Assembly: GCF_030709675.1 (NCBI RefSeq)
Contig: NZ_JAUZQD010000026.1
Location: forward strand, 1 to 64,000
Source of the DNA: Symbioplanes lichenis
GTDB taxonomy: Bacteria; Actinomycetota; Actinomycetes; Mycobacteriales; Micromonosporaceae
Direction: 5' to 3'
Length of the DNA stretch: 64,000 nucleotides
Under the pieces are notes generated by a model. It saw nothing but the letters and a program-made list of their open reading frames with translations. It was not told where the DNA came from and made no database searches. The position numbers and the translations under genes were made by a program. Positions 35,764 through 44,469 of the stretch are shown in pieces. Every line of letters starts with the position of its first letter. The stretch's first letter is position 1.

Positions 35764-36094
35764 GAATGTCCTCCGGGGGGGGCGGGTTCGTCTCTTGAGT
35801 CATTCCAAAATTGCTTCCATCGCATCCGCGACCACGGTAGTGGCGTCCCACTGGCATCCACAAGCGTCAATCTGTATTGGATCTGCGGCGGGGTGTCCGG
35901 GATTCCTGACCAAGGTGGATGAACCCGGCGGACCTCCGGCTTTTATGCGGCTTGTACCCGGATCCGGGCGCCATCGACCTCTTTTTCGGAGGGCTTCAAG
36001 AAGGCCTTCGACCCTCCGAACGGGCTATTGACTTGCATTGAAGTACATCAATAGCTTGGGTCGGCCACCGAGGTTTTCTTCCGAAGGGATAACA
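35764..36094. promoter_or_regulatory. 331-bp divergent control region between DUF4360 paralogues
   Basis: Clearly richer in A+T than the coding DNA on both sides. It holds a candidate minus-strand promoter (TTGTGG 35858-35863, 18 bp, TACCGT 35834-35839), a candidate plus-strand promoter (36028-36057) and a 9-bp inverted repeat TTCGGAGGG/CCCTCCGAA (35985-35993 with 36012-36020) next to the latter. No gene is seen in it. Confidence 0.5.
36028..36057 (+). promoter_or_regulatory. Candidate promoter of DUF4360 copy B
   Basis: TTGACT (36028-36033), 18 bp, TAGCTT (36052-36057), giving an mRNA start near 36064 and a short leader with GAAGGGA before the ATG. The inverted repeat ending at 36020 abuts the -35 and could be an operator. 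Confidence 0.45.
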
Positions 36095-36745
36095 ATGAAA
36101 CGTCTGCTCATTCGCGCCGGCGTCGCGCTCGCGCTCCTGACGTCGTCGGTGCTCGTGGCGTCGCCCGCGTCCGCGGGGATCATCATCTTCGACCCGCCGC
36201 CGACCGACGAGATCTCCATCCAGCTGGTCGCCATGGCCGGCTCGGGCTGTGCGCCGGGCACCGCCGACGTCGCGATCTCCCCGGACCACTCGGCGTTCAC
36301 CGCGATCTACAGTGCCTATCTGGCACAGGCCGGCCCGAACGTGCCGGTCACCGAGAACCGGAAGAACTGCCAGCTCAACGTGCTGGTCAACGCGCCGAGC
36401 GGGTACACCTTCGCGATCGCCAAGGTGGACTACCGCGGGTACGGCTTCCTGCAGCGCGGCGCGACGGCCCAGCAGCGGGCGAACTACTACTTCCAGGGCA
36501 TGACCGTGGGCAGCTACGCCAACCACGCGATCGCCGCGCCCCTGGACGACAACTGGATCGCCACGGACGAGGTGCCGATCGCGTCCCAGGTCTTCCGCCC
36601 GTGCGGTGAGCAGCGCAACCTCAACATCAACACCGAACTGCGGGTCACCCGGGGCACGTCGACCGACGTCAGCTATCTGACGATGGACTCCACCGACGGC
36701 AGCATCGAGACGGTCTACCACTTCTCGTGGCTGCGATGCCGCTGA
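36095..36745 (+). CDS. Secreted DUF4360 protein, copy B
   Basis: 216 residues. The signal peptide ends at ASPASA (about residue 27). The domain shows GSGCAPGTADV, NRKNCQLNVLVNAPSGY and NINTELRVTRGTS, matching copy A block for block, with the same Cys positions. The copies are divergent and differ widely outside these blocks, so the duplication is old. Likely extracellular; function unknown. Confidence 0.86.
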   Translation: MKRLLIRAGVALALLTSSVLVASPASAGIIIFDPPPTDEISIQLVAMAGSGCAPGTADVAISPDHSAFTAIYSAYLAQAGPNVPVTENRKNCQLNVLVNAPSGYTFAIAKVDYRGYGFLQRGATAQQRANYYFQGMTVGSYANHAIAAPLDDNWIATDEVPIASQVFRPCGEQRNLNINTELRVTRGTSTDVSYLTMDSTDGSIETVYHFSWLRCR

Positions 36746-36804
36746 GCCGATGCGCGCTCGGCGCCGGCGGTCAGGTCGACTCCTGGCCGTCCGGTGCCGG
36801 TCGG

Positions 36805-36836
36805 CGGCTGCCGTCTCGCTGTTGTGGCGGCAGCCG
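36805..36836 (+). terminator. Possible terminator hairpin after DUF4360 copy B
   Basis: CGGCTGCCG pairs with CGGCAGCCG across a 14-nt loop, in the 220-bp gap before the first dehydrogenase gene. There is no T-tract, so this is weak. Confidence 0.35.
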
Positions 36837-36965
36837 CGGGCGAGCGTTCGAGCACGGGAGCAGGACGTCCGAGGCCGGTGTGGGCATTTCTGCCAATATC
36901 GGCGAGACCGGAACGCCGCATGTAATGGAGGTGATGGCTGCACGAATCCACGACGAGGGGGAACT

Positions 36966-38126
36966 ATGAGGGCGGTGGTCTACGAGGGTCCGCGGCAGGT
37001 CAGGGTCAAAGATGTGCCGGACGCGCGGATCGAACGGCCGACCGACGTGCTGGTGCGGATCACGTCGGCGAACATCTGCGGCTCGGACCTGCACATGTAC
37101 GAGGGCCGGACCGACTTCGAGCCCGGCCGCTGGTTCGGGCACGAGAACCTGGGCCAGGTGGCCGAGGTCGGAGCCGGGGTCGACAAGGTGCGGGTGGGTG
37201 ACTGGGTCGTCCTGCCGTTCAACATCGCCTGCGGGCATTGCAAGAACTGCGAGCGCCAGCTCACCAACTACTGCCTGACCGCCCAGCCGGAGCCGAAGAT
37301 GGCCGGTGCGGCGTACGGCTTCGCCGACATGGGCCCGTACGGCGGGGGGCAGGCCGAGCTGCTGCGGGTGCCCTGGGGTGACTTCAACTGTCTGCGGCTC
37401 GGGGAGGACGCCGAGCAGCGGCAGACCGATTACGTGATGCTCGCCGACATCTTCCCGACCGGCTACCACGCCACCGAGCTGGCCGGCGTGCAACCCGGGG
37501 ACCAGACCGTCGTCTACGGCGCCGGCCCGGTCGGGCTGATGGCCGCGCTCTCGGCGACCGTCCGGGGTGCGAGCAAGGTGATGGTGGTCGACCGGCATCC
37601 CGACCGGCTGCGGCTGGCCGAGTCGATCGGCGCGATCGCGATCGACGACTCGAAGGTCGATCCGGTGCAGGCGGTCCTGGACGAAACGATGGGGCTGGGC
37701 GCGGACAACGGCTGCGAGTGCGTCGGCTACCAGGCGCACGAGCCGGACGGCCGGGAACGGGCCAACCTGACGATGAACCGGCTGGTCGCCTCGGTGCGCT
37801 TCACCGGCCGGATCGGCAACGTCGGCGTCTTCGTACCGCAGGATCCGGGAGCCGCTGACGAGCTGGCCAAGCAGGGCAGGCTGGCCTTCGACTACGGCAT
37901 GTTCTGGTTCAAGGGCCAGCACATCGGCAGCGGTCAGGCGCCGGTCAAGAAGTACAACCGGCAGCTGCGCGACCTGATCGCCGCGGGCAAGGCCGAGCCC
38001 TCGTTCATCGTCAGCCACGAGCTGCCCCTGGATCGGGCGCCGGAGGCCTACGAGCATTTCGACAAGCGGGACGACGGATGGACGAAGGTCGTCCTGCATC
38101 CGGCGATGACAGGGGCGGGTGCGTGA
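36966..38126 (+). CDS. Zinc-dependent dehydrogenase, glutathione-independent formaldehyde dehydrogenase-like
   Basis: 386 residues from ATG after GAGGGGGAACT. Catalytic zinc ligands are in ANICGSDLHMYEG and FGHENLG; the structural zinc loop is FNIACGHCKNCERQLTNYC. The NAD-binding loop is VYGAGPVGLMAAL. The long insert ending in RFTGRIGNVGVFVPQDPG is typical of PFDH-like enzymes that oxidise formaldehyde or other aldehydes without glutathione. First of three paralogues in 9 kb. Confidence 0.88.
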   Translation: MRAVVYEGPRQVRVKDVPDARIERPTDVLVRITSANICGSDLHMYEGRTDFEPGRWFGHENLGQVAEVGAGVDKVRVGDWVVLPFNIACGHCKNCERQLTNYCLTAQPEPKMAGAAYGFADMGPYGGGQAELLRVPWGDFNCLRLGEDAEQRQTDYVMLADIFPTGYHATELAGVQPGDQTVVYGAGPVGLMAALSATVRGASKVMVVDRHPDRLRLAESIGAIAIDDSKVDPVQAVLDETMGLGADNGCECVGYQAHEPDGRERANLTMNRLVASVRFTGRIGNVGVFVPQDPGAADELAKQGRLAFDYGMFWFKGQHIGSGQAPVKKYNRQLRDLIAAGKAEPSFIVSHELPLDRAPEAYEHFDKRDDGWTKVVLHPAMTGAGA

Positions 38127-38127
38127 G

Positions 38128-38238
38128 ATGGCGGGAGAACTCAACCACGGCACCATGACGACGAGCCGGTCGCGCGAACGCGTCGTGCGGGAGTTCGCCC
38201 GGGCCGCCCAGCCGGCTGACGCGGGAGGCCGGCCATGA
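38128..38238 (+). CDS. Possible 36-residue small protein
   Basis: ATG at 38128, two bases after the dehydrogenase stop, opens a frame of 36 residues (MAGELNHGTMTTSRSRERVV and on) whose TGA overlaps the ATG of the next gene. The ribosome site is only weak. It fills the gap exactly between two genes, so it may be real or just a coupling frame. No similarity recognised. Confidence 0.4.
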   Translation: MAGELNHGTMTTSRSRERVVREFARAAQPADAGGRP

Positions 38239-38723
38239 GCTCCTCGATCGGTACCTTGGCCGCCCTGGCCGCCCGCGGCGCCGGGACCGTCGTGCGCCAG
38301 GTGCGGTCGATCGTCAACCCGTCCGCCGCGCGCCCGGCCGGCGCCGGGCAGACGTCGTCCGGGTGGCTCGCCGTGACCGTGTTCGTCGAGCCGTCCGAGA
38401 TCGACACCGCGAAGCTGCCCCCGCCGCTGGCCGAGTTCGGTGACCGGATCGAGGTCCGGGTCCAGATCGCTCCCGGCGGCAAGGGCACCGAACTGGCGGC
38501 GCGGCTGCGCGACCGGCAGCGTCCGGGCAGCGCGGCCGCCCGGCTGGCCGGCAAGGACGCGGAGGCCGATCTCCGCTCCGCATTGCGCCGGGCCAAGCAG
38601 CTCATCGAGGTGGGCGAGGTGCTGGCGGTGGATCCGGTGCCGCACGGCGACCGGACAGCGACCCCCGGCGGCGCGCTCCTGGAAGGCTGGACCACGGCTG
38701 CGCCGAAGGGCGGTGTGCGATGA
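38235..38723 (+). CDS. Hypothetical protein with SRPBCC-like C-terminal segment
   Basis: 162 residues. The N-terminus is helical and basic, without a clear signal. The segment DLRSALRRAKQLIEVGEVLAVDPVPHGDR near residues 118-146 closely parallels DDDLRRFKQVLETGEVVRSDGAPWGKR at the end of the SRPBCC protein at 43927, so the two seem related even though the body here does not show a full SRPBCC fold. Its start and stop overlap both neighbours. Function unknown. Confidence 0.65.
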   Translation: MSSSIGTLAALAARGAGTVVRQVRSIVNPSAARPAGAGQTSSGWLAVTVFVEPSEIDTAKLPPPLAEFGDRIEVRVQIAPGGKGTELAARLRDRQRPGSAAARLAGKDAEADLRSALRRAKQLIEVGEVLAVDPVPHGDRTATPGGALLEGWTTAAPKGGVR

Positions 38724-39895
38724 AGGCGGTGACCTGGCGCGGCGTCAACGAGATCGGGGTCGAGGACGTCCCCGAGCCGACGATCATCAACGACCACGAC
38801 ATCATCCTCGAGGTGGGGCTCAGCGCGACCTGCGGCTCGGACCTGCACCTGATGGGCGGCTACATCCCCGCCATGCGCGCGGGGGACGTGCTCGGGCACG
38901 AGTTCATGGGCCGGGTCGCCGAGGTCGGCCGCGGCGTGACCAAGCACAAGGTGGGGGACCGCGTGGTGGTCGTCTCCTTCACCAGCTGCGGGCAGTGCTG
39001 GTACTGCCGCGAGGGACTGTGGTCGTTGTGCGACAACGGCAACCCCAACCCGGGCATGACCGAGGCACTGTGGGGGCAGTCCATCGGCGGATGCTACGGC
39101 TACTCCCACGCGCTGGGCGGCTACGCGGGCAGCCACGCCCCGTACATCCGGGTTCCGTACGCCGATCAAGGCGCCTTCCCGATTCCCGACGGCGTCTCCG
39201 ACGAGCGGGCGCTCTTCGCCTCCGACGCCGCGCCGACCGGCTGGACCGGGGCGCACCAGGCCGAAGTGCGGCCGGGTGACGTCGTCGCGGTGTGGGGAGC
39301 GGGCGGCGTGGGCCAGATGGCGGCCCGCGCGGCGATGCTCATGGGCGCCGAGCGCGTGGTCGTCATCGACCGCTTCGACAACCGGCTGCAGCAGGTGCGC
39401 ACGCACATCGGGGCGGACACCCTCGACTACGAACGGACCGACATCCCCGCCGAGCTGCGTGAGATGACGGGCGGGCGGGGGCCGGACGTCTGCATCGAGG
39501 CGGTGGGCATGGAGGCGCACTCCCCGGGCGTGCAGTTCCTGTACGACCAGGTGAAGCAGCAGATGCGGCTGCAGACCGACCGCCCCACGGCGGTGCGGGA
39601 GGCGATCTACGCGTGCCGCAAGGGCGGGACGGTCTTCACCCTCGGCGTGTTCGCCGGTCTGGTGGACAAGTTCCCCCTCGGCGCCGTGATGAACAAGGCG
39701 CTGACCCTGCGCGGCGCCCAGCAGCACGGGCACCGCTACATCCCCGAGATTCTCGAGCACATGAGCCGGGACGAAGTGCGGACCGAGCACCTCGCCACCC
39801 ACGTGATGCCGCTGGACGAAGGCCCGAAGGGATACCAGATGTTCAAGAACAAGGAAGACGGGTGCGTCCGGGCTGTGTTCCGCCCCGGCGCATGA
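38720..39895 (+). CDS. Zinc-dependent alcohol/formaldehyde dehydrogenase
   Basis: 391 residues. Zinc ligands in SATCGSDLHLMGGY and GHEFMGRV; structural zinc loop FTSCGQCWYCREGLWSLC; NAD loop VWGAGGVGQMAARA. It is closest by eye to the third paralogue at 44466: both share the stretch that follows the structural loop (GNPNPG/TNPNAG, then GCYGYSH/GIFGYSH) and both end in MFKNKEDG/LFKNKQDN. Aldehyde or alcohol substrate unknown. It overlaps the DUF1345 start (ATGA). Confidence 0.88.
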   Translation: MKAVTWRGVNEIGVEDVPEPTIINDHDIILEVGLSATCGSDLHLMGGYIPAMRAGDVLGHEFMGRVAEVGRGVTKHKVGDRVVVVSFTSCGQCWYCREGLWSLCDNGNPNPGMTEALWGQSIGGCYGYSHALGGYAGSHAPYIRVPYADQGAFPIPDGVSDERALFASDAAPTGWTGAHQAEVRPGDVVAVWGAGGVGQMAARAAMLMGAERVVVIDRFDNRLQQVRTHIGADTLDYERTDIPAELREMTGGRGPDVCIEAVGMEAHSPGVQFLYDQVKQQMRLQTDRPTAVREAIYACRKGGTVFTLGVFAGLVDKFPLGAVMNKALTLRGAQQHGHRYIPEILEHMSRDEVRTEHLATHVMPLDEGPKGYQMFKNKEDGCVRAVFRPGA

Positions 39896-40530
39896 AGAAG
39901 ACGACCATCCTCTCGTGGCGCCGCCTGCTGATCTGCCTCGGTGCCGGGATCGTCGCGGCGGCACTGGCTGTGGTGCTCGGCGTTCCGGAGCTGGCGGCCC
40001 TGGCCGGCTGGTCCGTCGCGGCCGGCGGCCTGCTGGTCTGGGTGTGGCGGATCAGCTGGCCGCGCGACGCGGCCGGGACCAAACAGCTGGCCGAGGACGA
40101 GGGACGGACCCGGGTCACGGATGCGGCCGTGCTGGGGGCGGCGGTGGTCAGCCTGGCCGCCGTCGCCGAGGCCCTCGTCCGGTCCGGCACCCAGGACGCC
40201 GTCGGGGTGGCCACGGTGATCCTCGGGGTCCTCGTGGTGGTGCTGTCGTGGGCGTTGGTCAACACGGTCTTCGCCCTCAAGTACGCTCGCCTCTACTACG
40301 CGGGCGGGGACGGCGGCATCGATCTCGGCCAGCGAGAGCCGCCGTCCTATGCCGACCTCGCCTATGTGGCGTTCACCGTGGGGATGAGCTTCGCGGTGTC
40401 GGACGTCCAACTCGCCCGGACATCGATCCGCAAGGTCGCTCTGGGGCACGCCCTGCTGTCCTATCTGTTCGGCACTGTCGTCATCGCCGTGGCGGTCAAC
40501 CTGGTGACGAATCTGGGGCAGTCGTCATGA
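39892..40530 (+). CDS. DUF1345 membrane protein
   Basis: 212 residues with about five membrane segments. The family signature FALKYARLYYAGGDGGIDLGQREPPSYADLAYVAFTVGMSFAVSDVQL is present. DUF1345 proteins are of unknown function. Its last 35 bases overlap, tail to tail, the end of the LuxR-type gene on the other strand. Confidence 0.85.
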   Translation: MKKTTILSWRRLLICLGAGIVAAALAVVLGVPELAALAGWSVAAGGLLVWVWRISWPRDAAGTKQLAEDEGRTRVTDAAVLGAAVVSLAAVAEALVRSGTQDAVGVATVILGVLVVVLSWALVNTVFALKYARLYYAGGDGGIDLGQREPPSYADLAYVAFTVGMSFAVSDVQLARTSIRKVALGHALLSYLFGTVVIAVAVNLVTNLGQSS

Positions 40531-41068
40531 GGCGGTACGGGATGTACAGGCCACTGCGCATCGCGAGCACTGCGGCGGCCGTACGCGTCGGCGCGCCCAG
40601 CTTCGCCCGGATGTGTTCGAGGTGAGCGGCGGCGGTCCGCGCGGTGATGGACAACCGGCTCGCGATGCCGTGGTTGGCGTGCCCCTCGATCACCAGGCCG
40701 AGGACGACCAGTTCCCGCAGAGTCAGCCCGCAGAGATCCCCCGGAGGTGAGATCACGACGAGCCCGGCCAGGTCGTCCGAGGGGCCCGGCGGGCAGGCGA
40801 GTCCGGTGATCCGGGCGTAGTGCTGCTGGCCCTCGTCCGCCGGGACCGGGAAGAGGAAGGAGGTGTGCCGCACCTGGTCGGTCAAACCGTCAACCGCTGT
40901 GGCGACGATGTCGGGACGCCCGAGGAGCTGGGGGTCGCAGGGCGGCAGCCCGGGCACAGGGAAGAGGGCGCCCCGGCGGTCGACGGTGACGGCGGCGGTG
41001 GCGCCCTGGACCAGCTCGGTCAGCGAACTCATCGGGCCGAGGGCGGCGGTGAGCGCGTGAACGATCAC
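40496..41068 (-). CDS. LuxR-type HTH regulator with PAS-like N-terminus
   Basis: 190 residues from GTG 41068. The C-terminal part (GLTLRELVVLGLVIEGHANHGIASRLSITARTAAAHLEHIRAKLGAPTRT) is a GerE/LuxR helix-turn-helix. The N-terminal 110 residues look like a small sensor or PAS-like domain (AAVTVDRRGALFPVP). No receiver Asp is seen, so it is not a standard response regulator. It lies inside the dehydrogenase/SRPBCC locus and may control it; inference. Confidence 0.82.
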   Translation of the reverse strand: MIVHALTAALGPMSSLTELVQGATAAVTVDRRGALFPVPGLPPCDPQLLGRPDIVATAVDGLTDQVRHTSFLFPVPADEGQQHYARITGLACPPGPSDDLAGLVVISPPGDLCGLTLRELVVLGLVIEGHANHGIASRLSITARTAAAHLEHIRAKLGAPTRTAAAVLAMRSGLYIPYRLMTTAPDSSPG

Positions 41069-41175
41069 CGCCGGCTCGCCCCGGACCGGCCGCCGCCCGG
41101 CGTCACCCGCCTGACCTTCGCCGCCAGAACCGACGCCACCGCGAGCGCGTTCGTCACCAGCCGCGCCTCCTCCAT
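41065..41175 (-). CDS. Possible 36-residue small protein before the LuxR-type gene
   Basis: ATG 41175 opens a short frame (MEEARLVTNALAVASVLAAK, then a basic Gly-rich end) whose TGA overlaps the GTG of the regulator. The first half could form a helix. No good ribosome site is seen, so confidence is low. Confidence 0.25.
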   Translation of the reverse strand: MEEARLVTNALAVASVLAAKVRRVTPGGGRSGASRR

Positions 41176-41316
41176 CGCACGGGGGACAAATGCGGCGCTT
41201 ACCCCCGGGCGGCAGCGGCTAACGGTCCTGATCGGCCCCAGAGGGTCAACCTCTGACAGGTCTCGCGAGTCCGGGAAGGCCGCCCGAGCCCGGACCCCCT
41301 CGGTGAGGAGCTGCCC

Positions 41317-42405
41317 ATGACTTCCGAACGGAACCGCCCGGAAATTGTCGTCGGGCTGGTCGCCACCCCGCCGGACCATCCGGCCGAGGTCGTCGACCGG
41401 CTCGCCCGCGAGCTGGCCGACCGGCTCGCCGAGCGGGTGGACGCCGGCGTGCTGTGGACTGCCCGCGGTGGCTGGGGTGAGGCCGCGCCGCGGCGCGACG
41501 GGGGTGCGGAGGGGCTGCTGGATGATCTTGCGCGGCGGCGGGCCGGCGAGGGCTGGGATGTGGCGATCTGCCTGACCGACCTGCCGCTCCACAGTGACAG
41601 CGTGCCCTTGGTCGCGCAGGCGTCCGCCCGGCGCCGGGTCGCGCTGGTGTCACTGCCGGCGCTGGGACTGCACCAGTTGCGAGCCGTTCGCCAGGTCGTG
41701 CCCGGCCTGGTGGGCCGGTTGCTCCTCGACACCGCCGACGAGCGGGTGGCAGCGGGCGGCGGGGACCAGACGGACCGGCTCCCCGCCGTTCGCCGGGTGC
41801 TCGGCGCCGGCGGCGAGCTGCGCTACGTCGCCTCGCGGCTGCACGGCCGGGTGCGGCTGCTGACCGGAATGGTGCGCGCCAACCGTCCCGGGCGGGCCTT
41901 GATGGGCCTGTCGAAGCTGCTGGTCGGTGCGTTCGGCACGGCCGCGTTCGCGCTCACCACCCAGACCATCTGGCAGATGGGCGATGCGCTCGGTGCTCTT
42001 CGCCTCACGGCGATCATGCTGATCGGCCTGATCGCCCTGGTGGCGTGGCTGATCATCGCGCACGACCTGTGGGAGAAGCCCGACCGGCGGACGCCCGCCG
42101 AGCTGGCCCGGCTGTTCAACGTGGGGACGATCTTCACGCTCTCCCTGGCCACGGCCGTGTCGTATGCGGTGCTGTTCGCCGGAACGGTGCTCGCCGCGGC
42201 GCTGCTGATCGACACGTCGATGCTGGAACAGACGCTCCAGCGGCCGGTTGGTGTCACCGACTATCTGACGCTCGGCTGGATCATCAGCTCGATGGCCACG
42301 GTCGGGGGCGCGATCGGCTCCGGGCTGGAGGACGAGGAGACGGTCCGGGCCGCCGCCTACGGATATCACCCCGAACCGGACGGCTATGAGGAGGACGATC
42401 GCTGA
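41317..42405 (+). CDS. Uncharacterised membrane protein
   Basis: 362 residues from ATG after GGTGAGGAG. The first 170 residues form a soluble alpha/beta domain (EIVVGLVATPPDHPAEVVDRLARELADRLAERVD; later DVAICLTDLPL), which recalls a nucleotide- or sugar-binding fold without a clear motif. Three to four membrane segments follow (residues about 205-330), and the tail is acidic. I recognise no family. Confidence 0.72.
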   Translation: MTSERNRPEIVVGLVATPPDHPAEVVDRLARELADRLAERVDAGVLWTARGGWGEAAPRRDGGAEGLLDDLARRRAGEGWDVAICLTDLPLHSDSVPLVAQASARRRVALVSLPALGLHQLRAVRQVVPGLVGRLLLDTADERVAAGGGDQTDRLPAVRRVLGAGGELRYVASRLHGRVRLLTGMVRANRPGRALMGLSKLLVGAFGTAAFALTTQTIWQMGDALGALRLTAIMLIGLIALVAWLIIAHDLWEKPDRRTPAELARLFNVGTIFTLSLATAVSYAVLFAGTVLAAALLIDTSMLEQTLQRPVGVTDYLTLGWIISSMATVGGAIGSGLEDEETVRAAAYGYHPEPDGYEEDDR

Positions 42406-42433
42406 CCGGCGACCGGCGCGGCGGTGGCGCCGG

Positions 42434-43768
42434 TCACGGCTGAGTAGTGCCCCGATGCTCTGGGGGCGGCGTGTCCTCCTCGGCCGGCGGCGCCGGGTTG
42501 TCCGCCGCCGTGGTCATCATCCGGCGCACCGCCTGACGGGAACGGTCGGTCATCAGCGGCAGGGTCTGCTCGGCGGCGCCCACGACGCGCTGGGCCGCCC
42601 GCCGCGGTCCTTCGGCCAGCGACGGCGGGCGCCACGGCTGGGCGGCCGGGCGTACCGCCGCCTCGATCTCGACCCGCAGCCGGTCCACGGCGGTGAGCAG
42701 CGCGCCGTGCTGCTGCCAGGCGGCGGCGTCGGCCTGCGGATCCACCAGCAGGAGCCGGCCCAGCAGTTGCCGCCGCTGGTACATCTCATCCAGCTGGGCG
42801 ATCACCCGGGCCCGGGCGGTGTCGGCCGGCTCGGTGCCCCGGGCGACGGCCGCCACGCCGTCGAAGGCCGCGGCGGCGGCGTCCAGCGTGTCGGCGAGGG
42901 CGGCGCGGGCGGGTGGGGAGTAGGCCTCTGCCTCGAGCTCGGGCGGCAGGTAGAACGTACGGTCGAAGATCTCCCGGCACAGAGTCCGGACGACGATGGT
43001 GCAGTACTCGATCGCGGTGAGGGCCGTGCGCAGGCGTGGCTGGGCCACCCGGACCTCGCCGCCGCGAGGGTTGAGCACAGCGCTCCGCTCCGCCCGGACC
43101 AGTGAGTGGTCGGCCGCCAGGACCGTGGCGCTCAGGGCCCGGGCCGCCGTGAGCCGCTCCTCGGCGGCCTGGCGCGACCACTCGGCGCGCAGGTGCGTGG
43201 CCAGCGAGCGCAGGAAGTCCCCGAGCCGGGTGGCCAGTCCGGCAACCGCCGAGCCGGCGGACTCCACGTGCACCGGGGGCGCGATCGCGTAGTTCACCGC
43301 GATGCCGGTCGCCGTGCCGATCAGCGTCTCGTACACCCGGCCGGTCGCCGCCTGGGGCGCTGCGCCCCCGCCGACCGCCAGGATGAGCATCGCGCTGATG
43401 GGCACCTCCAGGGTGTGCGGACCCAGGCGGAGCAGCTGGCCGAGGACGAGACTCGCGGCCACCACCACCCCCAGGCTCCACCAGCTGAGCCCCGCGCCGG
43501 TGGCGAGCCCGACCGCCACCAGGACCCCGGCGACCACACTCAGGACGCGCTGCAGTCCTTCCGTGACCGTCTGGACCACAGTCACCTGCACCACCAGGAG
43601 GGCGGTCAGCGGCGCGAGAACCGGAGTCGCCGTGGTGTTCAGCAGATCGGCGGCGACGTAGGACAGGACGGCGGCGAGCGTCACCTTGGCGGTGCGTATC
43701 CCGGGGATGCGGCCCCAGCGGGCCAGTGCGGCGCGCCACGGGTGGCGCACGAAGGTGATCAGCCGCAT
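42434..43768 (-). CDS. FUSC/aromatic acid exporter-like membrane protein
   Basis: 444 residues from ATG after GAGGAGGATTG. The N-terminal 170 residues hold about six membrane segments (KVTLAAVLSYVAADLL; TALLVVQVTVVQTVTEGLQRVLSVVAGVLVAVGLA), as in the ArAE/FUSC half-transporters. The rest is a cytoplasmic helical domain. Such proteins are linked to export of aromatic acids or similar compounds. It is divergent from the SRPBCC gene. Confidence 0.82.
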   Translation of the reverse strand: MRLITFVRHPWRAALARWGRIPGIRTAKVTLAAVLSYVAADLLNTTATPVLAPLTALLVVQVTVVQTVTEGLQRVLSVVAGVLVAVGLATGAGLSWWSLGVVVAASLVLGQLLRLGPHTLEVPISAMLILAVGGGAAPQAATGRVYETLIGTATGIAVNYAIAPPVHVESAGSAVAGLATRLGDFLRSLATHLRAEWSRQAAEERLTAARALSATVLAADHSLVRAERSAVLNPRGGEVRVAQPRLRTALTAIEYCTIVVRTLCREIFDRTFYLPPELEAEAYSPPARAALADTLDAAAAAFDGVAAVARGTEPADTARARVIAQLDEMYQRRQLLGRLLLVDPQADAAAWQQHGALLTAVDRLRVEIEAAVRPAAQPWRPPSLAEGPRRAAQRVVGAAEQTLPLMTDRSRQAVRRMMTTAADNPAPPAEEDTPPPEHRGTTQP

Positions 43769-43926
43769 CAATCCTCCTCGACGGCCGGTGACGCCTCGTC
43801 GGGTCGGTGCTGTCGGGTGGCCGCCGGGCAGATGGCCGAAATTCACCGTAGCGGTCGAACGCCGGTTTAGGCGATGACGCGGTGGGCAGGCAGGGCCCGG
43901 TCCTGGGCACTCAATGAGGAGGACAG

Positions 43927-44469
43927 ATGGATCTGACGGCAACGACGACTGTCCGCAAATCCGCATCGCAGGTGTACGCGTTCTGGCGGGAACTGGAGAA
44001 CCTGCCGACGTTCATGGCGCACCTGGAACAGGTCCGCGCCACCGGTGACCGGACGAGTCACTGGGTGGCCTCCGCCCCGTTCGGCAAGGACGTCGCGTGG
44101 GACGCGGAGATCACCGACGAGGTGCCGGGGGAGCGGATCGGCTGGCGCTCGACCGGCGACGCCGACGTGCCCAACGCCGGCACGGTCTCCTTCGTGCCGG
44201 CCCCCGACGGGGTGAGCACCGAGGTGTACGTCGCCCTCGTCTACGACATCCCGGGCGGCTCGCTCGGCAAGGCGGTCGCGAAGTACTTCGGCGAGGAACC
44301 GCACCAGCAGCTCGACGACGATCTTCGCCGGTTCAAGCAGGTGCTGGAGACCGGTGAGGTGGTCCGTTCCGACGGTGCCCCGTGGGGCAAGCGGGCCCGC
44401 AAGGAGTTCCCGCAACGTCCGGCGCAGCCGCTCTCGGACGCCGAGCTCACGAAGGGAGCCGAGGCATGA
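43927..44469 (+). CDS. SRPBCC family protein (cyclase/dehydrase-like)
   Basis: 180 residues from ATG after GAGGAGGACAG. Fold signatures: TTTVRKSASQVYAFWRELENLPTFMAHLEQV and WDAEITDEVPGERIGWRSTGDADVPNAGTV. The family binds hydrophobic ligands in a helix-grip fold. Its stop overlaps the start of the third dehydrogenase, so the two are co-translated and may act on one substrate. Confidence 0.86.
   Translation: MDLTATTTVRKSASQVYAFWRELENLPTFMAHLEQVRATGDRTSHWVASAPFGKDVAWDAEITDEVPGERIGWRSTGDADVPNAGTVSFVPAPDGVSTEVYVALVYDIPGGSLGKAVAKYFGEEPHQQLDDDLRRFKQVLETGEVVRSDGAPWGKRARKEFPQRPAQPLSDAELTKGAEA

Noticed and set aside
35985..36020. Inverted repeat as a terminator
   Set aside because: The T-run is on the wrong side of the stem for either strand to give a normal terminator; a regulatory role near the -35 is more likely.
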